NCBI GenBank assembly: GCA_918807975.1
Contig: OU964918.1
Coordinates: forward strand, 43,508,477 to 43,572,476
Length of the DNA stretch: 64,000 bases
DNA from: Aplidium turbinatum
Lineage: Eukaryota > Chordata > Ascidiacea > Aplousobranchia > Polyclinidae
Direction: 5' to 3'
In this document: positions 46,001 to 61,000 of the stretch, piece after piece
Layout: each line of letters opens with the position of its first letter
Position numbering within the stretch: the stretch's first letter is position 1
Notes under the pieces: model-generated
Databases searched by the model: none
The model's input: the letters and a program-made list of their open reading frames with translations, nothing else
What the model was told of the DNA's origin: nothing
Program-made: the position numbers and the translations under genes

Positions 46001-49000
46001 TAGCATTTACTGTTATATACATTGCTGAACTTTGTGACCATGTGTATTGTGTAGGCTAACCTATGACATCACGACTCCTGTGCTGATTTAAAATTACTTT
46101 TTACAGAAGCAAATAATATATATATGTCCTCCGTTTGAACAATAAATACTATTAATACTACAAAAACTGCTCAATGCCAAGCAAAAAGCCAAGCAGAGCG
46201 AATTTGGACTAATAATTAATTATATTTGGTTTAATCCTCCGTTTGTATACCAGTAAATTTTAATTTGGTTTGTACCAATGGTGAGAGCGTCACAACTCTA
46301 CAAAGCTGTTAAAAAAATAAACTTGATGGCTCAATTATATGTAATTCAAACGCAATCGATACAACGTTGGCCTTCTAAGCAGAAGTCTTTTGATTCACCG
46401 TTACAATAACGCATTGGATTGCCTGAAGGATGATTCTTGTATACACCATACAAATTGTGTGATTTATGACATCCGTTTTCGTGCTTTTGATAACTCATAA
46501 CCCTGTTTTGGTTTCAGCCCTCATCGTTCTTAACGACTGTACTTTAGTTCGCTGTCTCAACTTGATATTAAATCGTTGTCAGCAATTTTGCGTGGGTAAA
46601 AACGATGTTATGAGTCTCATTGGAGACGATTCAAAAATTTGATTCATTGAAATGTCTTTTACTTTTTTCCTTGTTGCTTGGTCTGCCACTGTTTGTTGTT
46701 GCTGAATTGCACATTTAAGTGTAGTTTCATCATCAGTGGGTCTAGTGCACCTAGTTTAAAGCAGCATTGCTTTAGTTTACAGAGTACCAACATTTCGTCT
46801 TTCCTTGATTGTAACTTGAATAGTCGACAATGTTGAGCTTGACGCATTACACATAATAATAATCATTCAAGAGGCTGGAAGCACTGACTGATTCTCTCGC
46901 TCAATCTTTACCACTCATGCATTCCAAAGAACCCGATTGTCACTAACGTTGTTTTGCTCGTTGTCAATGTTTTTTAAGGTCTGTGCTAGAACAGTGCTTC
47001 CCAACTGGTGGGTCGCTACTCATTGCCATAATGAAGATGTCATATCCCATTGTGTGTCGCACAATAAAACTTGCATTAAATGTGGGTCGCAAACTGAAAA
47101 ATGTTGGGAAGTACTACGCTAGAATATAATAACAAATCAAGTTGTTTATATTTTAACGCTAGCTCACATGACTGCGTTTGGTGTATAGCTCTTTGACCAC
47201 GTGTTTTTAAAAATCCGATTCCAGCCGGTTGTCAGCACTAAGGAAAGCGATGGATTTTCCACCTTGGCCAATAAAATGTTGTTGTCCTTTCACAACGTTA
47301 AACTGGATAAGTTGTGAGCGAATTGATGTTTTGCAACGTGTGCAGTAGGGTGATGACTAAAAAAAATTTTTTTTGCCTGCTATGGGAATCGATGAACTTT
47401 TTTATGTATACCAAGAATGTGAAATTTTTTTTTGAAAATTTTTCAAAAACCTCCCCCACCAATTGATATTTCTGACGTCACCTAAGTTCATTTTTCTCCT
47501 TTTTTACTCCTCATACATTGTTTAAACTTGTTACAGACTTCTTACCATACTAAAAAGGTGGCCGACAGTATGGTGCAGATTTTCAAAAAAAATTTGTCGA
47601 AAAAAGTCAAGGGGGTTCTGAGATTTTACCCTTTTTGTCATTATTTTTCGCAACAGCGCCCCTAGCGGAAAATTTTTAATTAGTGCAACTTCAAGAATTC
47701 TAAAGCGATTTCGGTAAATTTTTTTGTCAATAAGCTCATTTTGAATGTTGAGGAGGTTTATTGTTACTTTATTTTGATATATTTTTGTCACTAGAGGGCA
47801 CTAGTGCTTTATATCTGAACTGATAGCCTATAAAGCTAGACCAGACAAGAGTTTTTAATAGCATTGGAAGTTGCTAATAATTTAAAAGAATAATTGAAAT
47901 CATTTGATCTATTAATTATTAGCAGCTTGTTGTACTGTACATAAAATCTTGAAAGTGTAGCCTAGTCTATTTAATGGGCCTATATCATGCAATTTATCAT
48001 GCAATTGAATTCAAGTTAGCCTAGTTATCGGGTTAGTTTTTTAGTTACCGCTATTGGGTTTTGGAGTTGGGGGTGCTTAACTTGTTGTTTTGGATTGCAT
48101 ATCATGAGTCCAGCAAAGATGGCGATTCTGAAAGTGACAGGGCCTCCAGTTATTCTGAGAGCACAATATCAGAAGAAGAAGATGGGTTTGAAAAGAAGAT
48201 GAGATTGTCAACATTGTCAGCAACAAAAATGGTGGTTCGCCATTCTTTGTCCACGTACAAAGCATCGGGTGTGTGCTCCACTCTGAATGAAGAAGGGGTT
48301 ACTCTCCCTACTCCATCACAGTCTGGCGTGTGGCGTAGTGTTATAAGAGCTGGAAACAACGAAAAGGATACAATAAAGTTGCTGTTGAAAGAAGGAAAAT
48401 ATTACTGTCTCCATTTTGATGGAAAAAGGTTGTCTGGGGAGGAGTTTCAGGTGGTTTGCCTCCAAAGAGAAACAAATGAGGTTAAACTTGGAATACTAAA
48501 GTGCAAAAGTGGATCTGCTCAAGATATTCATAATGAATTGGAACGAATTTTGAATGAATATGAAGCCTGGTCCAGTATCAAAATGATTATTTGTGACACA
48601 ACCGCTGTGAATACTGGTCGACTAAATGGTATAGTGGTGAAATTACAGACAAAAATAGTTGAAATGGGACTGGATCGACCAAAATATATTGGTTGTCAAC
48701 ACCATATACTGGACAGAATTCTGAAGCATGTCTTGGATTTCTTTGTCAGCAAACATTCCATCAAACCAACTCTGAGTTACAAGTTTATTGATGATATCTC
48801 CGAAAGATATGAAGAATTGCAGAGATATTACAGTGGAGAAGTTTGTGTCAACATCAGTGAAAATCCTGGTTGGAGAGATGACTTCAAATTCTTATATGAG
48901 CTGTGTCGTTCTTTTCAATTTTGTAAGGTGAGCTAAAATTTGAACATGCTGTGCTGTAAGGTTACTAAAGGTACATCTTTTAATAAATCAATTTAAAATT

Positions 49001-52000
49001 CATAATTTTACAGTTGCATCATGTTTTTTTTCAAATAAAATGGAGAAAACTACCTTCTTTGCACAATGCTAGATGGAATTCACGAGCAATTTATACTTTA
49101 ATCGCGTACTTCTTAATCCCGCAATGGAAAGGAAAATTAGAAATCCCATGTCACTTTATTGCTAATGGATGGCAAGAGCAATGGTTTTCTGACCAAAGAT
49201 ACTCAGAGGAGGCATACCCAAAATTGTTATTGGCTGTTGAAGGAATCAAAGTAAGTAAAACTAGTGTTTAACCATAGTGAACCGTGATATTTTGAAGTAA
49301 CTTTATGGTACCGGTGCTATTTATATCATAAAAGCATCATCCTCATCAAATTTGTACTCTTGAATAGCCAAAACAATGTTTATGAAATAGTTCAAGGTTA
49401 TATCGGACTACCAATACCAACAGTAAATTAGGCTTTAACAAATATGTTTTATGTTAAGTGTGACGGTGCACTGAAATGCTTGAAACACATTGGAACCAGG
49501 ATTGCTCTGTTCTCGACATCCCTCGCTCGAATATGATTGCTGAAAGAGCTGTTAAGCTGATGGAAGAACTCCATAAGAAGTGCACCAAAGAAAAATATTT
49601 GAGTGTGAAATTTGTTGCATGCAACAAATTGTGAAGCTGTCAAGGACAAAGTATTGTGTGTATTAATACTTTGTGCACCTGTACTGCATCTAAATGATTT
49701 TGTCACAATAATACAATTTGCCATTCATATTACTAAGTAACTGATTGTGACTTATGTGTAGTACATTAGGAAAATAACTAGAGTAATTTTTACTGATTAT
49801 ATTGAAACATTGCAAAAAAACATGGAAATATACGATAAATTTGGGAATCATGCAGTCGATTTGAGGATTTTGCAAGTTTTACACTAAAAAAAACAAATTA
49901 CTGCCATCTAGTGGTAAAAATAAAGTCACCCAGTATCAAAAATAAACCATCTGACAAAAAAATTGGTCGAAATCGCTTAAGAATTCTTGAAGTTACACTA
50001 ATTAAAAATTTTCCGCTAGAGGCGCTGTTGCAAAAAATAATGACAAAAAGGGTAAAATCTCAGAACCCTCTTGACTTTTTTCGACAAATTTTTTTTGAAA
50101 ATCTGCACCATACTGTGGGCCACCTTTTTAGTATGGTAAGAAGTCTGTAACAAGTTTAAACAATGTATGAGGAGTAAAAAAGGAGAAAAATGTACTTAGG
50201 TGACGTCAGAAATATCAATTGGTGGGGGAGGTTTTTAAAAAATTTTCAAAAAAAAATTTCACATTCTTGGTGCACATAAAAAAGTTCATCGTTTCCCATA
50301 GCAGGCGTTTTCGATTTCCTCAAAAAAAAATTTAGTCATCACCCTAGTGTGCAGTGCACGATTAACAACACAAGTATGTTCGCTTCTTACTGGTCTGGTA
50401 AGCGCTCAACATGGCTCAACCTTCCCCTCTCTTCGGAAAGAATTGCGCATGTGCCGGTGGAATTTTATCATATTTGACGCAACACAGGTTTCACTTCGTT
50501 GGTGCATGGCCACCTGAAGATGCGGCCTGATTTGTCACATATTGCAGATTTTGATTACAGCTACTGCTAGTGCTTGACTGCCATTTTTTTAGATGTTTTT
50601 ACTTTTTGCGGTTTCCTAATGACAAAAAACTTTTTTGTTGCCTTGGGGAAGCAGTAGCAAATGAGAAAAAGTAAGTTGAAAAACGCAAAATCAGACTGTT
50701 ATTGAAAATTAACAGTCTGACTAAAATCTTCGAAATCCAATTTTCTTTGTTATTGAACATGTGAGGATGTTAAAACCTATTGTGTCATCTGGGGAAAAGA
50801 ATAAAGAAAGCGTAAAAATCTAATCTTTAGAAAAATTTATTTAAACGTTCGCCCAAAGTTAGAAAAACCTGGAAATTTCTGCAAAATGTGACAAATCAGG
50901 CCGTATCTTTAGGTGGCCATGGTTGGTGGTATTTTATGGGTTCTTGTTTGAACTGAGATTTATCCTTGTTTGTTTAATTACCGATTTTCTTGGTACACGC
51001 ACACTTAAACTATACTTAGCAACTGCTAATCAATAAATGTTGCCGTTAGTCTGAAGTGGTTCCAGTGTTTACTTGAATTTTTGTTGATTGTGTAAGAATA
51101 GTTTCTGTCAATTCGCTTTTATTTGAGTGTGTAGAAGAAGCTAACCGTTTCCCATTACCACGTCTGATATGGCATTACGGTAACATACTTGTTTAGGTGT
51201 AATACTTATGTTATAAATGTGTCACACGTAGACCTAAAGGATTATTGAACTAAGAAACCAATTAATTCGACCCAAACGTATTACACTTGGACAAGAATGC
51301 TGATGCAATATTTTTTGAAAGTGCAAACCTTTTCCATACAAATCCGTATCCGACTTGCCCGGTATGTTCTTGAACCATTGCATAAAGTGCATAGCATCAA
51401 GCTCTACCTCCAACCTTATTCCACCTTATTTCAAGGTTGCTTTTTATATGCTCGTCCTACAAATCATTGCAACCTGCGTCTGGAGATAACTGGTGCCCAT
51501 GCAGTAAACGTTGTCAGTGGGTCTACAACTCTACATTGTTACGTCTGCAATGCTCTTTAGCTGACAATGATATTCATGAAAGCTTGCCTGGGCTGTCTAG
51601 AATCTAGATAAACTCACTAACAGAAACTAGTGTAATTCAGTGTTTACTATGTTCAGTGTTATAATTCATTATATTTAGAACACGTTCTTTTTGAAAAAAG
51701 CTGGAAAAAAGAGGTTCAACCCAACTTTGTATGTTAAACAAAGATTTTTCAGACAGTTTTATTATTTTTGATAAAAAGGATAGGTCTACCAAACAAACCA
51801 TCCAACTCATTAAAGTAAAACTAAAAAGATGAAATTCTTCTTGATCATCAGCGCTTGGCGTATCTGTCTCAATTTTTGCTACGTTATGCACTCGACTGCT
51901 TGCGCAAGTCATAAAGTGTTAATTGTTTATGGTTTGGCATACAGACTTGGGATACATAGATAACACGTTTTTTTATTTCAGGGGTTTCGGAAAGCAAGGA

Positions 52001-55000
52001 TACCAGTGTCAAGGTAAGAAATGTTCTGATTCCATAAATTTGCGTGTGCATGAATCTCTACAAAAATCTCACTGTGTTTCATCGTGTCAAGTTGTCTTCA
52101 ATTAAATTCTTTCCCACGAATTCTCCAGAGACCCTTTGAAAATTTTGATGCGTTGTACCAAACTGTACCAACTTCTAATTTTTTCTTATTTTAACACAAG
52201 TTTCATTCACGTCACTCTCAGGCAGAAGAAAAATTTTCAAATTTTTTTTTCCGAAATTCAGTGATGGTTGTGCCACCCCTTTTTCCCGAGAGTGTATGTG
52301 ATATATCGATCAGCCCTTTACATAACTGAAGGAGCTTTGCTTTATCAACCAATGTCACAGACGCAACTCGCCAGTCTCATTAACATTTGTGCAAATAATC
52401 TAAAAATAAACTCTTTAGAAAAATCAGATCTATGTAATAGAATTGCGGGTAAACAACCATTCCATTCATGGAATAAACTTTTTAATTCATTTAACTTGTT
52501 TGCAGATGCTGTTGATCGCATGTTATTATAGATAAAAAGTTTGTACTTGATCTGAACTTCAGTGTTCTTGTCAAATGCACTGAAGGTGAAGGTTGATCAA
52601 TTATTATCACAATTCACAAGAAATGGTTGCTTAAGTGCTTCTGCTTAAGTTGGTTAAATGGTTGCTTAAGTTGTCTTGGGAAAAAATAACAGTAAAAAAC
52701 CTGAAGATATTTTCGTACAAACATCAACTTGTTTGTTGTGACTCGTGTGTGTTCAAAGCTGTTTGTGTAAAGTAGAAAAATAACCTCACTTGCTCCAATA
52801 CAGAGGTCACCAAACTACGGCCCGCGGGCCGGAACCGGCCCGCGAACTGATTTTATCCGGCCCGCCACGTGCTGCGGAAATAACAGTTGCACTACAACTG
52901 GGAAAAAAAGTGACCGAACTTTTTGTAAAGGACTGATGTTGCTGTTCATCATTAGGCCACCACAAATGGGGACAGCCTAGGCCAAATTTGGAAAGATGTA
53001 ATGTTTTTTCAAGAGCACGATGCCCTGTAGTGCATCACAGCAGGGGATAAATTTTTCAGCAATCTTTCGATTTTTATCACAACTTTGCTATTCCACCACT
53101 GACTTTGTTATTTATTGTGCTCAATTCAAGTCAATAGAGATTCTAAATAGTTGTATATCTTTTCGCAATTTGCATCCGGCCCGCAGCTGTTAATCTCGCA
53201 GCAATCCGGCCCTCAGAGAAAAAAGTTTGGTGACCCCTGCTCCAATATAAATAACATTGTCTTACTTCATGATCCACATTCACAAGCCAACCAGCAATAT
53301 CTCTTTTTTGCATTGATTTAACGTCTGCAGTCTTTGCAACAATGCAAAAAGAACCGAATATTTGGCTTGGAGTGCTTTTATTAGCGAAAATCAAAGTCAC
53401 CATCTGGCCATTGATCACTGTTTGTTAAGTTGGTTAAAAGTATGCTTTTAGCGAAGCAGATTTTAATTCAATATCTTTCTTGCTTTCCTCATGCATCGTC
53501 CCTTGCCGAGAATTTTTAAGTAATCCCATCACAACTTCCTCCGCTATCTCATTCCACGTCTTGTCAGTTATTTGATCTTTAATGCAATGAAAACGAAATA
53601 ATCTTTTTAGTGTGATATGCTTCGTCTTGATTGACATTCTCTTCCCAGCTTGCAAAAGTTTCTCTTTTTACATCATTTCAACGCTACATCTAGCACAAAT
53701 GAAACCTGTTGCCAGCTTGTCTAAGTAAAAGATGAGGTCGGTTGAACATCATTTATCTTCATTTCTTCATCGAAGGTCAATAACTGACCATTTTTACATT
53801 ATTCCATCGCAAGCATTAAACCAAGTTGTTTGTTGTAAATCGTGAGCTTTGCTTTAGCGAAGTTGATTGGTACTTGTTCTTAATTTTCAGTGTCTGTCTC
53901 ACACATTTAATTTTTCCATTTTTTGCGTTCTTTCTGGTCGTTAAAGTCGTGTTCAATGATCAATGCTGAACTGGAACGACTTTTTATTGTGTTGCAAGCT
54001 AATCTTGCAATGCTATTTTCATGCACATTAAGATGTACAGTTGTGCACTCAAAGCAACGCATCGGTAAAAATGCATTCAGTGGTTGTGGTAACTGTAAAC
54101 ACTTTGGATTTCTCAGCCATAATTTTAAAAGCTTTTTACAGGCATTTGTAAATCGATGCGTTTTGACATATTCGTGAAGAAAAATAATAGAAGTATGATG
54201 TAAATGCCCATATTGTAAGTGGATTATTATCGACTCGTATTTCTGTATCATCGCATTTTCGATCCCGTTCAGCAAACTTGCTACCATTTGCGAGCTACTG
54301 CATTTCTTGAAACAACTTGTTCTTCAAGATGAAAATCGCACTTTGCAGTCGACTTCTCGGTGTTCATATCCCAGCAAGTAAAATCAGTCCTTTTTTCAAT
54401 GATTCAACGTCTTAAGACAAGTGTGTATTGTGTATACATTTTTTTTAAAACGACATAAATCATCAGACACTTGCTATGCCACAACCCACGCACCAACGTC
54501 AGTTTTGCATCGAAATGTTCACGTGTAGCGTAAAGCGCAACGCAGGATCTAAAAATCAGAAGCTGACGTTTCACGCAAAAGTTATATTCGTTCAACTCGG
54601 TAGGTTTCCCTTGCGTCATAAACGTCAAAAAAAGATTATGTTCACTCTTGTATTCTATTTGTGGAATAAAAGTTCTGATTGAATGACCTATGTGCTTCTT
54701 CAATAGGTGTGTCGTCTCCGTTTTGTGTTCTATCAGATCTGGAAAATCAATAGCGATGTTATTTCGTCAACATAGCTTGTTTTAAACGTGCGTAGCACTG
54801 CGTGCTTTGCATAAGTTTATTTACAGACGCGTCAGCCGAAGCGCTTTACGCTGCTCTAATTTTATCTGAATTCCTTGAAGTCTGTCATCATCGACGCTTT
54901 TTACGTACAACATACACACTTCGCAGAAATTAAGTTTATTTAATTTGCTGTGATTATTTTTGTCGGTAGCTGATGTCCAAAATACTTTGAAATTCTTGGA

Positions 55001-58000
55001 CTGCTGGAAACCAGTATTTTGCAACTTACATAATTTTTAAACATGTACATTCTTTTCTGAAGCAAAGCGACAGGAATAATACAGTCTAAAATGGGTCTGC
55101 TACTATTCGGTGAGTCTGATTCGGTGAGTCCGATTCGGTGAGTTCCTAACCTCTAACCCCTAATCCCAAACCCCTAACCCTAAAACGGCAATGATAATTT
55201 GGCTACGGTACCCGATAATTAAAAAAAAATGAAAAAATCCCCCGTTAAGGGATCGGACTCACCGAATCGGACTCACCGAAACGGGCCATTCCGGTCTAAA
55301 ATAATGCACTCGACAACAAAAATAAACTATCTAGCCAACAAAATACAATCTTGCTGGCTTGTTTAGCTGTACACCTTTCCACCATTGAAGTGACTTGCTA
55401 ACAAACGCTTTTTCTTACGTTTCCATGCCAAGTTGTCAATTGACCTGATGGCTTGAAATACAGTACTGGTTTCTGCGTTGCTTGAGAGCATGTTGTATTT
55501 TGAACATTGGTAAAACGTAGGACACTGAACGTAAATAGCTTACCGCATGTCGATTATCAGTGGCGGCTCGTGGTCTTAAAACATGGGGGGGCTGCATCAA
55601 CCAGTAGGCTAACCTAATATAAATAATTATAAACTTGTACCGGACTGAGTTATAAATGCACTGAGTTAGGGTTAGTAACACAGTAACATGTTCTTTTAAT
55701 TGGCTGTCGTTTAATGTTTTTATCATTTAAAGTATACTTTTGATAATGGCTTGAATTTGGTCAAGTTTAGGTGGTCACCAGATGGAGCTAGTATTATTTT
55801 GGAACTTGGTATTAAGTTAGTTGGTTAGATCTATGCTTGTGCTTTCCAACGATAGCAAATTTGTTGAAATTGAACAACAAATGAATAAATGGGAGACAAT
55901 TTCCTTCAGGTGTTTTTTAGTGCATTTCCACCCCGTACTTCCTCCTTTATAATAGTCCATTCCAACTTGTGTGACGTATCATGACGTCATCATCACAAAA
56001 GGACGAATTGTTAAAGAGCATCAATAATTACAGTAATTGGCTTTACTTCACATCAAAACTAGTCTGTCTCAGTGACTTCTCAAAACACAGATCAAGTAAA
56101 GTAACCTACGACCCCTTCACCTAATCACCGATAGCTTCCACACGCTTACCCTAAAGATTTACGAGAACCAAAGTTGGAATCCCTGACCGGGGTCTGTTCT
56201 ATTTGCAGTCCCTACAGCGCTCGTTCAGTGACGCTAGAAAACTTTTTTCTGAAAAACCTACGTCATAAAAAAAAGAACAAGAAACACCGGACCTGCAGAA
56301 TTTGCAGACCCAGAGTTGCCAATTAATTTTTGTAACACAACTTTTTTTTTATTGCAAAAAAAAAATTAATATTAAGAGTTTTTTTAATTCTTCAAGCGAA
56401 ATAAATAAAAAAAAACATGGCAACACTATCTATATGTAATATAATTCACAAATGCACAAAAATGTTGGGGGGGCTGCAGTCCCGCAGTCCCTTATGACGA
56501 GCCGCCACTGTCGATTATTACAGGTACACGCTATTAAATCGACATTAGTAATACAGTAAACCACTGAAGAGCTCCTAAAAGTTAGGATTGTTAACATTGT
56601 CATGTGTAAATTTAGTTGGTCAACTTCGTGACAGAGGCAACGGTATCCCAGCTAGTAAATTAGTTCTCTTTCTATAGTTGCAACGTCTACAGACGTTGAA
56701 ACGACGTAACAAAGGACTCATTTGCTGGCTAAAATCCCCTTTCATTTTTCAGAGCAACCGAGCGTCGCTCATGTAGAACTGAAACGATCCATGCATAAAC
56801 GTTTCATGTCTAAGAACTTAAATTTTGTGATATTAAACTTTGTAAATCTACTTGTTACTTTTGGGCAAATAGTGGATTTGGGGACCTGGCCACGTCGCAA
56901 AAATCCTTAAACTGCAAAGCGTTATAGTTTTATACGTTCCAATTGCTTGTATGATGATACAATGTCCATAGTGCTGTAGCTTGTATGTGGTTGTTGGTGT
57001 TTGCAAGCACCCTGAGACTTATTCAGTTCCTTTGTGACTAGTCTATCACAGTTTGTCATGAACTGCTACCTTCGAATGTAGGAAAAACATGACATACATT
57101 TAGCAATATGGATCATTGTTGTACAGTGTGCACATGCAAAAGGTCATTGCTGGCGCGTCAACACGCCCAGCGTGCTGTTTTCAAACTCCTTTTCTACGTA
57201 ACTTCGCTTTTGCATAACCCATATACAATAGTTCATGTAGTTTTTGTACAAATTGTAGAGAGTGTCCTACTAATAACATAAAAAAAATCAAAAAATCTTG
57301 ATTTAACTCGCCAGTGTTGCCTTTCGCAAATGCCAAAAAGAAACTAGTAGAATTTCTATCACGTTGTAGTGCATGACGTAATAAGCATGCTCATTGCTCG
57401 TAAAAGACAATTAGGTGCTCTACTTCATGACTGACGGATATTTCACCGCAAGGACGTTTTTCAAAGTAATAAATGCTCAGAAATGCTGAAGCGAAGTCCA
57501 ACCAAGAGCAGACACTCAGACAGTCTATCTGTCTATCAGTCATAACATGCGAACCACTATTTTTGATAATTGTCGTTTATGTCACTTTAAATAATTTCAT
57601 TTATTTTTTGTCTTATACCCTAACGTGCTTGATCAAAATAAAAATAAATTGAAAGGGGATATTTTGAATATTGATCAAAATTTTGGACCAATAGAAACAA
57701 AACTAAGTTGGATATTTTAGTCGTCCCGTGTAGACGCGATACTCTAATGATGTAGTTTCTGTGTTTTGTCGTGGTACATTTACTATATGCCCATAACTGC
57801 AATATCTACATCGACTTTTTACTTTATTGTTGAGATGTGCTGCACGCAAAATTAAATTTTGATTTTTGTCGAAAGTACTGAAGATATTTCAACTTGAATA
57901 CTCTCAATTCTTGACTCCATTATTTTCATTCGCAATTGGCTAATGCGCCTTTGGATCGGATCGAAGTCTATAAATACATTATAGACTATTTCTATGGGCT

Positions 58001-61000
58001 CTCATCAATAATGTATGTTGGCATTAGCTACTGGATAAGGTCTGCTTAATTTTTTGTGTTAGCCCTTTATTTGGTTTTGGCTAGGATGTAGCGTTTGAAT
58101 TTCTTTTATGCCAAAACTAAGTGGATGCTTCATTGGCATTTCTTGCTTTTCTTGTTTCTGGCAAGCTTTAAGAAAAAACTTTTCCAACACTTGATATTAG
58201 TGTTACAATGCTGGTTTGTCGGAGAAGTAATATTTACCAGCGCAATTGTGGCAGGTTAAAATGTAATGAAATCAATTCAGAAAAGAGATCGTGCATTGAT
58301 GAACATCATATGTATATTTCAGTTGTTATTTTGCAATGGTAAGAACATAAATATGCTTAGGCTTATTCTTGTGGTAAGATTTGGGAGACATGGCGACGAA
58401 AGGAATATTTCTGTTCACTTTCAAGCATGCCGTTGCAATTACCAATAATCTTTGAATTGTCGGTCTTTTAGCTGTCAACTCTTGACCACGCGGCCGGCAA
58501 TCTAGTTAGGTAAACAATGACACTCACAGCAAGTCGGCATTGCATCTCTGTTAGCGATGCATATCGGTTGGTTAGTGTATTGGTTTCTTATTTCCAACGT
58601 CGCGATCTTGGGAATGAGAAAACCCCTCTGCGTTAGGGGTCCACGACTTTTAAGTGCAGACAGTTAGGTCCCTGCCAAATAGGTGCGCACACTATGGCGT
58701 CAGGATATTTAAGTGTGGCGCCCGGTCATTTAGGTGCTCAAATTACATATTCATTTATCAATTAGAATCATTGATCAGAAATGCTTGATTATGCGACAGT
58801 TCTCCCCGCTGTGTTTCAAAGTGAAATTCACTTGACTATGCAAGTGTCATGGTCAGTGCCTGATCATGCAAGTACAGCCAAGAACCCACTTAGGTCGTGT
58901 GGGGAGTAGGTGTAAGACAACGCTCTACTACTTTTGATTATACACGCATCTCCACAGAACATGTACCCTGGCTACAAGTTGCAAGCATAATGGTGCGACT
59001 TTGTTTAATCGGTACTGTTTCGCAATTCTGCTTTGTTGCTAATGGCTAGCTGGTATGAAAGTTACTAAATTTTCCACCGGCGTTAAGGTATGCTAAGTTT
59101 TATTGTTTTTAAAACCTACTCGGCGTTTTTGAGGGAAAACTAAATTACTTTTCACTCAAGCTTACCACCCGCTTGAATATACGGTGTGTTTTTTACTGAT
59201 GTTTAGCGTAGTTATTATTTGACTTGACTAGAAGTGAACTTAGTCATGTTCGGAAACTTGAATAATTTATTGATAAAGCTTTCTCTGACCCTAACCTGAA
59301 CAAACAACAAATAAATGCTGGACACGCGCATAAACAAAACTATATATTTTTTTGTTCAATATAACATTTTGTGTGATAAGCATTGCCTTACCTGTCAAGC
59401 TGATATAATCTGAATTATAACCATTGAATAGCACCTGAATGACCGGGCGCCGCACCTAAATGTCCTGACGCCACAGTGTGCGCACCTATTTGGCAGACAC
59501 CTGTCACCTAACTGTCTGCTCCTAAAAGACGTTCCAATTGCATTTGCATACACGGCGCTTTGCTTTGCTACTTGTCGGTTTGTTGTCATCAGTCGAATCC
59601 AGGGCTCACCACGTGGAGGTTGACAACTTGAGCCCCAACGGCGCTTAATTTATTTGTATCTGTTGCTCTGCGCTGCCCTACACGGTATTTAACTACGACG
59701 TAAAATCTTAACTCTACAATATTTGTAGTTTGCAGATTCGTCGTTCATAAGAGATGTCATGAATACGTTTCCTTTGAATGTCCAGGTTTGGATGATAAGA
59801 GTCTTTCCGGGGTAAGTCGGTTTGTATGTGTGTAAGCATTCCATTTCGTGATGTCATACCTTGTAATTTCTTACGTGGTCCAGGTAGATCACCAACTGTC
59901 CACTTCCGAGTTTCAAGTGGCTCACAGAAAGTTTTAAATTTTTATACTTTTCAAGAGAAAAACTTTCCCTTGTAACGACGTTCACGTAGTTTCTGCTTCA
60001 CTGGCGTTCATAGAGGAAGGTCAAGTAGCTACTGAACTACGTGCATCCTTTTCCAAGACGTACGTTACAATAAATCTTGTAAAACATAAAAATGTATTCT
60101 GGTTTCATATGGAATTTGCAAAATTTCAAGCACTTCTTTCAGCACGTTGCACTTTACGTGATGAAGCAATGAAGCATTACCTTTCTTCCACACTGGAGAA
60201 ACAAGCTGGTTTTTACTCGTCGATCTCGCTGAGAATCATCATTGCAGTTTGTAATAAAAATGATAAACGATTGTTGATGTCGGTATATTTTGATGGCTAT
60301 TGGCTTTGCATGTCTACGTTAACATCTGCGAATAGAAGGGGTACGGTAGTTGAAGAAGACAGTTCTGTCCCGGCGATAGATCTTGTACAATGAATCAGTA
60401 AAGAACACTAATTTTTTAGGCTTAAAGAGCTTTCAAGTGGCCAAAAGGTTAAGTTTATTAGCTTGGCAACATAGCCGAAAGTATTTCAAACCCTAATCTT
60501 GCAACAGCGCTTTTGAATTAGTTCCGCATATTGTCACTCTAACCACAGTGTGCATTATCTTTTGGTCAAGTACCAGTTTGGTTTGTGGGCATGAAAATTG
60601 AACAATTTGTGGGTGCAAACAATTAGTGTAAACGAATTCGAGAAAAAGAGTATGATCTGATAAATTATGAAAAGCACTAGTTTTGCTGGCATCCGAAAGG
60701 ATTATAAAGGCAGCTCCTTGGTTGATTGATATTCGCATGTCGTGGCGATAAAAATTTGCCAAAATATTATTATACCTCTTTTTGGCCACATTTGTGCAAA
60801 TAAGTTGCCTTTGCTGTCATATAAGAAGTCACTTAGACCCAGCTCCTGCAATGACACGATATGAAGATCTTGAAAATAGCGATTGTGTGGAATGCAATGT
60901 TGCAAGTGAGAAAAAGAACACGGAAGCCTGTTGGTGCGATAGCCAATATCTCACCGCATCCGGTGGCGCAAACCATTGTTTTTTGCTCCAATTGTCGTGT

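Noticed and set aside
46992-47122. 61-residue frame with several Cys and His, resembling a zinc finger.
   Set aside because: It lies almost entirely inside a 125-bp hAT-type miniature element.
47531-47791. 86-residue reverse frame and its mirror at 49911-50150 as a gene pair.
   Set aside because: They are the two inverted arms of one transposon; the frames mirror each other because the arms do.
60109-60393. 94-residue frame in PKC intron 3.
   Set aside because: No recognisable domain or splice-site support.
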